Assembly (NCBI RefSeq): GCF_002086275.1
Contig: NZ_MVHT01000001.1
Span: 122,392-186,391, forward strand
DNA length: 64,000 nt
Direction of reading: 5' to 3'
Origin: Mycobacterium intermedium
GTDB lineage: Bacteria; Actinomycetota; Actinomycetes; Mycobacteriales; Mycobacteriaceae
Below, piece by piece: positions 1-8,079 of the stretch. Made by a program: the position numbers and the translations under genes. Under the pieces are notes generated by a model. It was not told the origin of the DNA, ran no database searches, and saw nothing but the letters and a program-made list of their open reading frames with translations. Each line of letters opens with the position of its first letter. Positions within the stretch are counted from its first letter, which is position 1.

Positions 1-1232
1 CGCTGCACGTCGCGCTGAAGGACGGAACGCTGGAACGTGTCGAGCTCAACATCTATGAGCCGCCGCGTTTCTTCGAAGCTTTCCTGCGCGGACGCGCCCA
101 TACCGAGCCACCCGACCTGACGGCGCGAATCTGCGGAATCTGCCCGGTCGCCTATCAGATCAGTGCGTGCAATGCGATCGAGGACGCCTGCGGCGTCGAG
201 CTCGACGCGGACATCCTCGCGCTGCGGCGGCTGCTGTACTGCGGCGAATGGATCCACAGCCATGTCCTGCACATCTACCTGCTGCACGCGCCCGACTTCC
301 TCGGCCACCACGACATTATCGGGATGGCCGGTGACCACCGGGAAGCGGTCGAACGCGGGTTGTCGCTGAAAAAGGCGGGCAACCAGCTGATGGAGTTCGT
401 CGGAGGACGCGCGATACACCCGATCAACGTCCGGGTGGGCGGATTCTATTCGGCGCCACCGCGTTCGGAGTTCCGTCAGATCACCGAACAACTGCGGCGG
501 GCACTGGACGACGCACTGGCCACCGTCGAGTGGGTGGCCGGGTTCGAGTTCCCCGACTTCGAATTCGAACACCAGATGCTGGCGCTGAGCCAGGGCGACC
601 GCTATCCGATCGAGAACGGCGTGATCGCGCGCAGCGCCGGCGAGCCGTTTGCCGTAGCCGATTTCACCGATCACGTGGTGGAGTCGCAGGTGGCGCACTC
701 CACCGCTTTGCACGCGACACTGGACGGCCACCGATATCTGACCGGTCCGTTGGCGCGGTTCACGCTGAATTCGTCGGCGCTGTCGCCGATCGCGGCGGAG
801 GCTGCGGCTCGGGCTGGGCTCGGGGCGGGCTGTCGAAACCCGTTCCGCAGCATCATTGTTCGGGCCGTCGAAGTCGTCTATGCGATCGAAGAGGCGCTGC
901 GGATCATCGCCGAATACCAGCGTCCCGCGAGGCCGTTCGTCGATGTTCCGGCGCGCGCGGGCGTGGGACACGGCGTCAGTGAGGCACCCCGGGGCTTGCT
1001 GTATCACCGATATCGCATAGACGAGGGTGGGCTGGTTTCCGAGGCGACGATCGTTCCGCCCACCTCGCAGAACCAGGCCGCGATCGAGGCCGATTTGGCG
1101 CGTTTGGTTTCCGGCAATCTCGACCTCTCCGACGACGAGCTGACCAAGCTGTGTGAACACGCGATCCGCAACTACGACCCTTGCATTTCGTGTTCGACTC
1201 ACTTCTTGACGCTGACGGTGGAGCGGCGATGA
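1..1232 (+). CDS. [NiFe] hydrogenase large subunit, group 3b-like (5' partial)
   Basis: The reading frame is open from base 3 and enters the window already coding, so the N-terminus is missing. The proximal active-site motif RICGICPVAYQ is encoded near base 127-160 and the distal motif DPCISCSTH near the C-terminus. These two Cys pairs bind the Ni-Fe centre. Some 9 residues follow the terminal His, the expected peptide that a maturation protease removes. The short 'LTVERR' tail and lack of a membrane anchor fit the cytoplasmic NAD(P)-linked 3b (HyhL/Hyd3) enzymes known in mycobacteria. The stop overlaps the start of the protease gene (ATGA). The partner subunits are expected upstream, outside the window. 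Group assignment is by recognition, not alignment. Confidence 0.9.
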   Translation, partial: LHVALKDGTLERVELNIYEPPRFFEAFLRGRAHTEPPDLTARICGICPVAYQISACNAIEDACGVELDADILALRRLLYCGEWIHSHVLHIYLLHAPDFLGHHDIIGMAGDHREAVERGLSLKKAGNQLMEFVGGRAIHPINVRVGGFYSAPPRSEFRQITEQLRRALDDALATVEWVAGFEFPDFEFEHQMLALSQGDRYPIENGVIARSAGEPFAVADFTDHVVESQVAHSTALHATLDGHRYLTGPLARFTLNSSALSPIAAEAAARAGLGAGCRNPFRSIIVRAVEVVYAIEEALRIIAEYQRPARPFVDVPARAGVGHGVSEAPRGLLYHRYRIDEGGLVSEATIVPPTSQNQAAIEADLARLVSGNLDLSDDELTKLCEHAIRNYDPCISCSTHFLTLTVERR

Positions 1233-1714
1233 CGACCGTTGTCATCGGGCTGGGCAATCCGTATCGGCGCGACGACGGCGTCGGCATTGCCGCGGCCGTG
1301 GCGCTGAAGGAAGCGTTAGGGGGCGCGCTAAAAGCAGTGGCGCCGAACGACGTTCAGGTGCTGACCGACGTCACGGATCCGATGAGTCTGGTCGAACACT
1401 GGTCGGGTGCGCGGTTGGCCTTGGTGATCGACGCCGCGGTCGCAACGCCCGCAACCGCGGGCCGCATCCGTCGCTGCGCATTGAGCGACATCGCCGCTTC
1501 CCCCGGATTGAGTTCGCACACTGTCGATATCGTCGGCGCGCACGCACTGGCTCAGGCGCTTGGTCGAGCGCCCGATGCGCTGGTGGTGTTCACCGTCGAC
1601 GTGGTCGACACCGGCCACGGGCCCGGCCTGACGCAGCCGGTCGCGGCCGCGGTGCCCGAGGTGGTCCGCACGGCAGTGGAGGAAATCACCCGAACTGTGG
1701 CGTCGCCCGGTTAG
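1229..1714 (+). CDS. Hydrogenase maturation endopeptidase (HycI/HyaD family)
   Basis: The protein begins MTTVVIGLGNPYRRDDGVG, the signature of hydrogenase maturation proteases (GxGNxxxxDDGxG), in which the Asp/Glu residues contact nickel. The family cleaves the C-terminal tail of the large subunit after Ni insertion, and the substrate gene lies immediately upstream with a 4-base ATGA overlap, implying translational coupling. Length (161 residues) is normal. The ATG at 1229 is chosen over an earlier in-frame start at 1181 because it starts exactly at the conserved motif and overlaps the upstream stop. It converges on the PPOX-like gene with stops overlapping by a few bases. Confidence 0.92.
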   Translation: MTTVVIGLGNPYRRDDGVGIAAAVALKEALGGALKAVAPNDVQVLTDVTDPMSLVEHWSGARLALVIDAAVATPATAGRIRRCALSDIAASPGLSSHTVDIVGAHALAQALGRAPDALVVFTVDVVDTGHGPGLTQPVAAAVPEVVRTAVEEITRTVASPG

Positions 1715-2145
1715 GTGGGAACCGACTGCTCCAGTTGTGGGGCGCCCAACTGAAACCGACGGCCGGTGACCATGTCCGGCAGGATGCGGACATAGTGCGG
1801 CTTGTCGCTGCCCGTCCATGACTGTAGGTGGGCGCTCTCGGCGTCTTCGAGCTCCTCGTCGGACCGCAGCGAGCGGGCCCTGCCCCTGATGATCACGCTC
1901 CATGCCTCGGAGGCGTTGTGGTCGTCGACTTCGAACACGACGTTCTTGTTGATCGCGGCGGAGACCAACTTGGCGCCCTGTGCGGTTCGGAACAACACGG
2001 TCTTGCGCTGAACGACGAAGTTCACCGGGAAGACGTCGGGGTGATCGTCGACGCTGGTGATCAACCGGCCCAGGGGCACGGACTTCAGCAAATCCCAGCA
2101 TTCGCGCTCGGACAGGATGGTGACCCCGTCATCGTCTGCGGACAT
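1711..2145 (-). CDS. Pyridoxamine 5'-phosphate oxidase-like flavin/F420-binding protein
   Basis: A 144-residue split-barrel protein. The N-terminal segment 'LLKSVPLGRLITSVDDHPDVFPVNFVV' region (quoted in part: VPLGRLITSVDD) is typical of the PNPOx-like fold found in many mycobacterial dormancy-regulon proteins, where FMN or F420 is bound. Start at 2145 is chosen because GAGAGGGG lies just upstream; the open frame extends further to 2199 without a better ribosome site. It is divergent from pfkB, and the shared intergenic region holds a DosR-like palindrome, suggesting induction under hypoxia or NO. Substrate cannot be told from sequence. Confidence 0.8.
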   Translation of the reverse strand: MSADDDGVTILSERECWDLLKSVPLGRLITSVDDHPDVFPVNFVVQRKTVLFRTAQGAKLVSAAINKNVVFEVDDHNASEAWSVIIRGRARSLRSDEELEDAESAHLQSWTGSDKPHYVRILPDMVTGRRFQLGAPQLEQSVPT

Positions 2146-2293
2146 CGTTACCCCTCTCATCGTCATCGCGCCTGCTGTGCAGCCCGATGCGCATGACAAT
2201 GACGCTAATCAAGGTGGCCGCGCAAGGGGCCGTGCCAAAAGTCCCGTTTTCGAAGGACCAACGTCGTGCCCGAGCGGACCACGGGCTCTCAGA

Positions 2294-2313
2294 CCGGGGA
2301 CTTCGGTCCCTAT
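2294..2313. promoter_or_regulatory. DosR-box-like palindrome between PPOX and pfkB genes
   Basis: The 20 bases contain GGGGACTTCGGTCCC, close to the DosR (DevR) consensus TTSGGGACTWWAGTCCCSAA; the GGGACT and GTCCC arms both match, with differences at the centre and edges. It lies about 75 bases before the chosen pfkB start and about 150 bases before the divergent PPOX gene. A weaker half-matching stretch sits at 2251-2270. The downstream genes resemble known M. tuberculosis DosR-regulon members (Rv2029c, Rv2004c), which supports the reading. Confidence 0.7.
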
Positions 2314-2387
2314 TTTTGCCCCGCGGCTGGCTGATCGGATGAATTGGTCCACAAATCAACATGCGCAAACTGTCGGGGAGCGTGCAG

Positions 2388-3404
2388 ATGGAGCATTCAG
2401 TCGTCGGTCGGGCTGACCTGGCGCGGATTGTCACCTTGACCATGAATCCAGCGCTCGACATCACCTCGAACGTCGACGTTGTGCGCCCGACACGGAAATT
2501 GCGCTGCGAGTCCCCCCGCTACGACCCGGGCGGCGGCGGCATCAACGTCGCGCGGATCGCCCACGTCCTCGGTGCGCCGGTGTTGGCGGTCTTCGCCGTT
2601 GGCCAACCGGCCGGCGGTCTCATCACCCGGATGCTCCGGGAGGCCGGAGTGCCTTACGACGAGGTTCCCATCGCTGGGTCGACGCGAGAGAGCTTCACCG
2701 TCAACGAAACCAGCACCGGCGAGCAGTATCGATTCGTGCTACCGGGTCCCCACTTGACCGTGGCGGAACAGACAGAATGCCTGGACCGGCTTCGGAAGGC
2801 GGCATCGTCAGCGGAATTCGTCGTGGCCAGCGGAAGCCTGCCTCCCAGTGTGCCCGCAGACTTCTATCAGCGGGTGGCCGACATCTGCGTCCAGGTGGGT
2901 GCACGGCTGATCCTGGACACCTCCCGGGAAGGCCTGCAGCAAATCTCTTCGGGGGTGTTTCTACTCAAGGCGAGCGCGCGCGAGCTGCGGGAGTGCTTCG
3001 GATGCGAATTGGCTACCGAGTCGGAGCTACTGGCCGCGGCGCATGAACTGATTGAAACGGGCCGTACCGAGGTTGTGGTGGTGTCCCTGGCTGACCAAGG
3101 AGCGTTACTGGCGACACGAGATGCGAGTCACCGCTTCTCGGCGGTTCCCATGCCACCGGGGAGCGGCGTCGGGGCAGGTGACGCGATGGTCGCCGCCATT
3201 ACAGTGGGTCTTAGTCGCGGCTGGTCGTATGTCGAGGCGGTGCGCCTGGGAATCGCAGCGGGTGCGGCCATGCTGATGACGCCCGGGACGGCGGCCTGCG
3301 AGCGCGAGGACGTGGAGACACTGTTCGAGCAGGTTGCCGAACCGACTCAGATTGCCGATGCCTCGGCCGTTGCGTTGGAAGACGTTGGGACTTTCGGCCA
3401 TTAG
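2388..3404 (+). CDS. pfkB: PfkB-family phosphofructokinase/sugar kinase
   Basis: A ribokinase/PfkB-family kinase of 338 residues. It shows the N-terminal TLTMNPALD motif of 1-/6-phosphofructokinases of the PfkB type, the GGGGINVAR sugar-binding loop and the C-terminal anion-hole/catalytic motif GSGVGAGDAMVAA with the base Asp. It closely recalls M. tuberculosis Rv2029c, a dormancy-regulon kinase. Start: ATG at 2388 follows GGGGAG by seven bases; an upstream in-frame ATG at 2361 has no visible ribosome site. The DosR-like box upstream and a hairpin terminator at 3408-3425 frame the gene. Its precise sugar phosphate substrate is inferred. Confidence 0.87.
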   Translation: MEHSVVGRADLARIVTLTMNPALDITSNVDVVRPTRKLRCESPRYDPGGGGINVARIAHVLGAPVLAVFAVGQPAGGLITRMLREAGVPYDEVPIAGSTRESFTVNETSTGEQYRFVLPGPHLTVAEQTECLDRLRKAASSAEFVVASGSLPPSVPADFYQRVADICVQVGARLILDTSREGLQQISSGVFLLKASARELRECFGCELATESELLAAAHELIETGRTEVVVVSLADQGALLATRDASHRFSAVPMPPGSGVGAGDAMVAAITVGLSRGWSYVEAVRLGIAAGAAMLMTPGTAACEREDVETLFEQVAEPTQIADASAVALEDVGTFGH

Positions 3405-3407
3405 CTG

Positions 3408-3425
3408 AGCGGCCCTTTGGCCGCT
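3408..3425 (+). terminator. Hairpin terminator after pfkB
   Basis: A perfect 7-bp stem AGCGGCC/GGCCGCT closes a four-base loop (CTTT) and is followed by TTGT. It starts four bases after the pfkB stop, the position expected of an intrinsic terminator, although the T-run is short as usual in mycobacteria. Confidence 0.6.
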
Positions 3426-3471
3426 TTGTCAGGTGGGCGCCCCGGCCAAGATGAAGACCATGGAGGTAACG

Positions 3472-4965
3472 ATGACCGCCGACACGCCTGGCGTGTCAAC
3501 GGCGACGGCCGCCGTGCCTTACTTTGATGCGCGGGAAACCCACACGGCGATGGTGGTCTTCGCCGGCGACCGGGCGTACAAGGTGAAAAAGCCTGTCCTC
3601 ACGGACTTCGTCGACTTCCGCACGGCGGCTCAGCGCGAGCGAGCCTGCCGACGCGAAGTGGAGTTGAACAGCCGGTTATCGCCCGGCAGTTACCTTGGCG
3701 TCGCCCAACTCACCGACCCGACCGGAGGTCCCGCCGAGCCGATCGTCGTGATGCGACGTTATAGCGACCAGGATCGCTTGGCGTCCATGGTCACCCGCGG
3801 CGAGAGTGTCGAGGGGGTGCTGGACCGCGTTGCCGAAGTGCTGGCCGATTTTCACCGGAATGCCCTGCGCGGCGAGTCAATCGACGCTCAGGGCGAGGCC
3901 GGTGCAGTGGGCAAACGTTGGCGAGACAACCTGTGGGAACTTCATCGATACGCGGAAACGATTCCAGGGGTCACCGAAGAATCGATCGACCGGATTGAGC
4001 GTCTTGCTACCGAATACATCTCGGGTCGTGCGCATCTGTTCGCGCACCGGATAGACGAACGGTGCGTTGTCGACGGCCACGGTGACCTGCTCGCGGACGA
4101 CATCTTCGTCGTCGACGGCGAACCGGCGTTATTGGACTGCATGGAATTCGACGACCAACTTCGTTACGTCGATCAGATCGATGACGCCGCTTTCCTCGCA
4201 ATGGATCTGGAGTTCCTGGGGCGCCGGGACCTTGGTGACCACTTTATGGAGCGCTACATTGCGTACTCGGGGGATGAGTCGGCGTCGTCGTTGCGGCACT
4301 TCTACATCGCCTACCGCGCCGTGGTGCGGGCCAAGGTCGAGTGTGTGCGGGTGACGCAGGGTGGGTCGGCCGCCGCGGCGGACGCGGTGCGGCATCTCGG
4401 CCTCGCGACCGGGCACTTGCAGGCCGGCGCCGTGCGGTTGGCGCTGGTCGGGGGTAACCCCGGCACCGGCAAGTCGACCGTGGCGCGTGCACTTGCCGAA
4501 CAGGTTGGGGCGCAGGTTATTTCGACCGACAACGTACGACGGGAGTTGCTGGAGACGGGCATCATCAGCGGGGAGCCTGGTGTTTTGGACTCGGGACTGT
4601 ACAGTCCCGACAATGTCGCGACGGTCTACGAGATCGTGCTGCGCCGGGCTCGCATGTGCTTGGACCACGGCCGCTCGGTGATCCTCGACGGCACCTGGCG
4701 ACACCCGCACTGGCGTGCAGAAGCGCGGCGTATCGCTACTGAAACACATTCTCAGCCAGTCGAAATCATGTGTGCGGCGGGGATCGACATGACCGCCGAC
4801 AGGATCGTGACCCGGCCGGCGGGCAACTCCGACGCAACACCCGAGATCGCCGCAGCGTTGGCCGCTCGGCCGAGCGGGTGGGACGAGGCGTTCCGGATAG
4901 ACACTTCCCAGCCGCTCGCCACGTCGGCGGAACAGGCGGTCGAGGTTTGGCGAAAAGCGGTTTGA
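3472..4965 (+). CDS. Aminoglycoside-phosphotransferase-like / AAA kinase fusion (Rv2004c-like)
   Basis: A 497-residue two-domain protein. The N-terminal half looks like an APH-type kinase: FAGDRAYKVKKP near residue 35 and the catalytic-loop-like HGDLLADDIF plus ALLDCMEFDD further on. The C-terminal third is a P-loop kinase domain with Walker A GGNPGTGKST and an Asp-rich strand ISTDNVRREL. Homologues include M. tuberculosis Rv2004c of the dormancy regulon; no substrate is established. ATG 3472 is chosen because GGAGG sits 6-7 bases upstream; the frame opens earlier at a GTG (3433). It follows pfkB in the same direction but after a terminator-like hairpin, so it may have its own promoter. Confidence 0.82.
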   Translation: MTADTPGVSTATAAVPYFDARETHTAMVVFAGDRAYKVKKPVLTDFVDFRTAAQRERACRREVELNSRLSPGSYLGVAQLTDPTGGPAEPIVVMRRYSDQDRLASMVTRGESVEGVLDRVAEVLADFHRNALRGESIDAQGEAGAVGKRWRDNLWELHRYAETIPGVTEESIDRIERLATEYISGRAHLFAHRIDERCVVDGHGDLLADDIFVVDGEPALLDCMEFDDQLRYVDQIDDAAFLAMDLEFLGRRDLGDHFMERYIAYSGDESASSLRHFYIAYRAVVRAKVECVRVTQGGSAAAADAVRHLGLATGHLQAGAVRLALVGGNPGTGKSTVARALAEQVGAQVISTDNVRRELLETGIISGEPGVLDSGLYSPDNVATVYEIVLRRARMCLDHGRSVILDGTWRHPHWRAEARRIATETHSQPVEIMCAAGIDMTADRIVTRPAGNSDATPEIAAALAARPSGWDEAFRIDTSQPLATSAEQAVEVWRKAV

Positions 4966-4970
4966 TGTCC

Positions 4971-5786
4971 CTATGCGGTCAGGCGCCGTTGATCAACGCG
5001 ATGTTCGCCGAGCACTTGGTCCGCATGGGCCGGTAACACTATGCCCCAGGCGTGGAAAGCCCCGCGCCGCATCGCTTCGGGATCGCCGGTGGTGAGGAAC
5101 TTGCGCTCGGCTAACCGCGGCCAGTCTGACGCGCGGGCCTCAGGATGCCGCTCGGCGACCGCGGCGGCCATCCGTTCGGCGGGGTCGATCAACAGGGCAT
5201 TCGGCAGCGCAGCCGCGAACCAAGGGCTCGCGGCCGGGTAGTGCGTGCAGCCCAGCACCAGCGCGTCCACGTCGTGCAGCGGGGCGAGAATCCTTGTCAG
5301 ATCGGCGAGGAACTGTGGCGAACCGGCTCGGCCGGCCTCGATGTGTGCGGACAAGGGTTGAGCCACTCGGGACAGCACTTTCCGGCCAGGTCTGGCGAGC
5401 CCGCGCCGGTAGCGGCCCGCGTCGATGGTGCGGTGCCCGCCCACCACACCGATCGACGCGAGGTCTTCAGGGACGGAGGCCAACCCGTGGGTGATGATGC
5501 CCTCGACCGGCACCGGGGCGGCGCTCAGCCGTTCGACGACGGTGCTGGCCGCGTTGCACGCCAGCACCACCTCGGTGGCCCCACGCTGGGCGAGGGCGCT
5601 GACCACCGTAATCAAGCGATCGGTCAACTCGTCGGCGGTCATCAGGCCGTATGGGGTGGCGCCGGCGTCCGACCAATACAAGATCGGAAGTCCAGGAGCC
5701 AACCGGTCCAAGGTCTTTACCAAGCCCAGACCGCCGATGCCCCAGTCGACAATGCCCAGGCAGGAATTCGGGTACCTGGGCATCAC
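4971..5786 (-). CDS. MurI-like aspartate/glutamate racemase family protein
   Basis: A 271-residue Asp/Glu racemase-superfamily protein. Both catalytic cysteines are present: ACNAAS (Cys ~77) and LGCTHYP (Cys ~180, His ~182), the two acid/base residues of cofactor-independent glutamate racemases. The usual N-terminal DSG motif reads VDWGIGGL here, so the Ser is replaced by Trp, suggesting a paralogue with changed substrate rather than housekeeping MurI. The gene begins (GTG 5786, or ATG 5783) over the stop of the upstream fusion gene, so the two form a tightly coupled unit. Racemisation of an acidic amino acid or analogue such as cysteine sulfinate is my inference. Confidence 0.78.
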   Translation of the reverse strand: MMPRYPNSCLGIVDWGIGGLGLVKTLDRLAPGLPILYWSDAGATPYGLMTADELTDRLITVVSALAQRGATEVVLACNAASTVVERLSAAPVPVEGIITHGLASVPEDLASIGVVGGHRTIDAGRYRRGLARPGRKVLSRVAQPLSAHIEAGRAGSPQFLADLTRILAPLHDVDALVLGCTHYPAASPWFAAALPNALLIDPAERMAAAVAERHPEARASDWPRLAERKFLTTGDPEAMRRGAFHAWGIVLPAHADQVLGEHRVDQRRLTA

Positions 5787-7729
5787 GGGTAGGAGAGTGG
5801 GGCGGTCTGGCCCTTGGCCAGAGGTCCGGAATCAAACGCCATTACCCGCGCCGACATGGTCGCCGTCAATGTCTGCGGCTGGGTGCCGGGAAAGCGGCTG
5901 CCGAAATACCAGCGGTATTCGTGCTCAGCTCGGATCGGGTTGTGCTGCAGCATGTTCAACCACTCCGGGTGTCGTGTCAGGGCGGCCAGATCGCGGACGA
6001 ACTCGGGCCTCGCCCGCCGCGTCCGCAGGTGCGCGACAGCCGATCTGGTAAGCACGGGCAGTTCGCGAAGTCGCGCCGGTTGCTGCACCATGTCGACCAC
6101 CCACAACCTGCCGCCGGGAGCCAGGACTCGCCGAATCTCGGCCATGACCGGGTCCCAATCCAGGTAGCGGAACGACAGGAACGAAATGACCACGTCGACG
6201 TGATCGTCGGGTACGTCCAGCAGCGGACCGTTGACCTTGACGAAGCGCAGGCGGGCGCGGTCTCGGCTGTGTTCGCGCGCCCGGGTGAGCATGCCGGCGG
6301 AGCTGTCCATACCGACGGCGAAGTCGATGTCGCCGTTGTCGTCCAGTGCGCGCAGCAAAGCCCCATTGCCACAGCCGATTTCCAGCACACGCAAGGGCCG
6401 GCCTAGGTCGCCGCGCAGGTCGGCCACTCGACCCGCCAGCCACCGCCATTCGGCTTCGCGGACGCGAATATCGGAGTACGCGCGATCGTACAGGTCGGCC
6501 ACGCGATCGTAGGAGCGTTCCGGTTGCGTTGCGGTGGGGTGACTTTCCACCATTGGCTCGGCGGCGCAGCCCAGATACTTGCGGACGCTGCCGGCCAAGC
6601 CATGAGACTTCCTGCCGGGCGCGGCGATCATGTAGAGGTTGCGGCGGGTCGTCGGGCGACGACCGGCCCACGCGAACCGGTCTTTGCGAGTCGACACGGT
6701 CGTGTAGTTGTAATTGCCGAACGACGGCACCCCGAATACTTCGGCGAAGAAGGGCGCAAACCAGCGCGCCGTGCGACAGGCGTGGAAGTAGGCGCGTCCG
6801 TCGGAAGCGAACGGAATCGTCATGGCGCGCCATTCGTGCGGCGAGAACTGCTCGGGCCAGTCCGTTGAACCGAACATGGGGCCGTACATGCCCGAATGGC
6901 TGATCAGATGTAGCTGCCTGATCATTCGACCGGAGCGCGCCAGGCGGCCGAGCTCGGCCTCGAAGTCGGCCTTGCGATGCACTCCGGAGACAATGACCTC
7001 GGCGTCGCGGTGCTCGGCGGCGAGTTCGCGCCCCATAGTGGCCGCCGCCACGGCGAATTCGGCCGAACCGCCGCGGTATCGAGTGGTGTGACCGACCCAA
7101 ATAACGGGTTTGCCTTGGGTTTGGGGGATTGTCGGGGGTGCGATGTCGGCAAAGGGAACCCGGGCGTGCTCACCGTCGGGGATCCAGGCGCCGTAATTGC
7201 CGACGAGCTCAAGAACTTCGGATCGCTCGAGGTCGAAAACGCGCATGCCGGGCGGTGGTGGGCTGTACAAGTGCAGGGTCAATCCGGCCGTTTCGGCCGC
7301 CATGTCGTGGATGTCCTCGGGTGAGATCGGGATGGCTTCGCCTTCGTGCCGCATGGTCCCTTCGGTGACAGCCAGTTGCGTTCCTTCCCAGTGGAATCGA
7401 CGTTCATGGAACATTCCTTCGACCGCGATCACGAATCCGCTGGCGCCGCCGTGGTCGTGCGGGGCGCAGCTGTGTCCGGGACGCCAGCGCGCAAGCATGA
7501 TCTCGACCTGGTCGTCGGCTCGCAGGATGGACCGCGAATACGGCTCACCGTCCTTGGGGTCGAGAGCCAGTGACGCCAGCAGGTACCGAGCTTCGCTGAC
7601 GCGTGCCAGCAAGCCGGGTCCCGGGACCTCACCGGCCACCGCGACCTCGGCCAGAGCGTCGAAAAGCGGGCTCAACGAGGCCAATTCGTCCCTCGTGGTC
7701 GTCGGCAGATTGTGCGCAATATCGGTCAT
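5783..7729 (-). CDS. Cysteine dioxygenase-like cupin / caspase-like / SAM methyltransferase fusion
   Basis: A 648-residue protein with three apparent domains. Residues ~15-170 resemble type I cysteine dioxygenase: APHDHGGASGFV (His 91, His 93 as iron ligands), a third candidate His 141 and the family-typical HLYSPPPPGM. Residues ~205-375 have a caspase/hemoglobinase-like dyad, LHLISHSG (His 278) and YFHACRTA (Cys 318). Residues ~405-600 are a class I methyltransferase with motif I VLEIGCGNG and the later LAPGGRLWVVD. The middle-domain call rests on motif spacing only. The stop overlaps the racemase start. The fusion suggests a multistep modification of cysteine or a cysteine-containing peptide; this is inference. 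Confidence 0.75.
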   Translation of the reverse strand: MTDIAHNLPTTTRDELASLSPLFDALAEVAVAGEVPGPGLLARVSEARYLLASLALDPKDGEPYSRSILRADDQVEIMLARWRPGHSCAPHDHGGASGFVIAVEGMFHERRFHWEGTQLAVTEGTMRHEGEAIPISPEDIHDMAAETAGLTLHLYSPPPPGMRVFDLERSEVLELVGNYGAWIPDGEHARVPFADIAPPTIPQTQGKPVIWVGHTTRYRGGSAEFAVAAATMGRELAAEHRDAEVIVSGVHRKADFEAELGRLARSGRMIRQLHLISHSGMYGPMFGSTDWPEQFSPHEWRAMTIPFASDGRAYFHACRTARWFAPFFAEVFGVPSFGNYNYTTVSTRKDRFAWAGRRPTTRRNLYMIAAPGRKSHGLAGSVRKYLGCAAEPMVESHPTATQPERSYDRVADLYDRAYSDIRVREAEWRWLAGRVADLRGDLGRPLRVLEIGCGNGALLRALDDNGDIDFAVGMDSSAGMLTRAREHSRDRARLRFVKVNGPLLDVPDDHVDVVISFLSFRYLDWDPVMAEIRRVLAPGGRLWVVDMVQQPARLRELPVLTRSAVAHLRTRRARPEFVRDLAALTRHPEWLNMLQHNPIRAEHEYRWYFGSRFPGTQPQTLTATMSARVMAFDSGPLAKGQTAPLSYP

Positions 7730-7866
7730 GATGTGTCCCCCTTTCGACGACCACGATGTGGATCAGCGGACTTGAACCACCGGTGAAAGTTGGATCGTCG
7801 TGATGGATTTGGATTGGCACCGTTACGTAGTTGTTGCCAGTCCACAGGCTGTCCCTGGGCGCTTGG

Positions 7867-7889
7867 AGGATCCTTGAAGGATCCTTGGT
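7867..7889. repeat. Short tandem repeat in the 7730-8079 intergenic region
   Basis: An 11-base unit AGGATCCTTGA is repeated almost twice in tandem, each containing the palindrome AAGGATCCTT or close to it. It sits in a 350-base gap between the divergent fusion gene and lipoprotein gene. No gene is supported in that gap; its other notable content is the structured element at 7963-8022. Confidence 0.5.
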
Positions 7890-7962
7890 GTGCGGGTCAG
7901 CGGCGTATCGGCGGTGGGCCGCAATCTCATCCGTCACATGAGTCACAAGATCGGAGCGGGTG

Positions 7963-8022
7963 GCTTTGTGCCCAGCTCTGAGGGACAAGCGTTGTAGCTA
8001 CACGTCGGGCGCAAAGCATGCC
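7963..8022. repeat. Structured intergenic element, copy A
   Basis: GCTTTGTGCCC (7963-7973) pairs with GGGCGCAAAGC (8007-8017) over 11 bp with one G-T wobble, closing an interior that contains GGACAAGCGTTGTAGC and the palindrome GTAGCTAC. The interior GACAAGCGTTGYAGC and the 3' flank AAAGCATGCCG recur in the element at 28440-28544, so the two are related. It lies upstream of the lipoprotein gene and could be a 5'-leader structure, a small RNA or a palindromic repeat; orientation is not known. Confidence 0.55.
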
Positions 8023-8079
8023 GGAAATTAACTTGACGGATGGGTTTGGCGTCGCCCTGCGGAGGGATACAGTTGACGA

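Noticed and set aside
2251..2270. Second DosR-like box
   Set aside because: About half of the consensus positions match and one arm is broken, so it was not listed as a site.
7629..7988. Minus-strand frame crossing the intergenic region before the lipoprotein gene
   Set aside because: It overlaps the start of the fusion gene in another frame and has no protein-like pattern.
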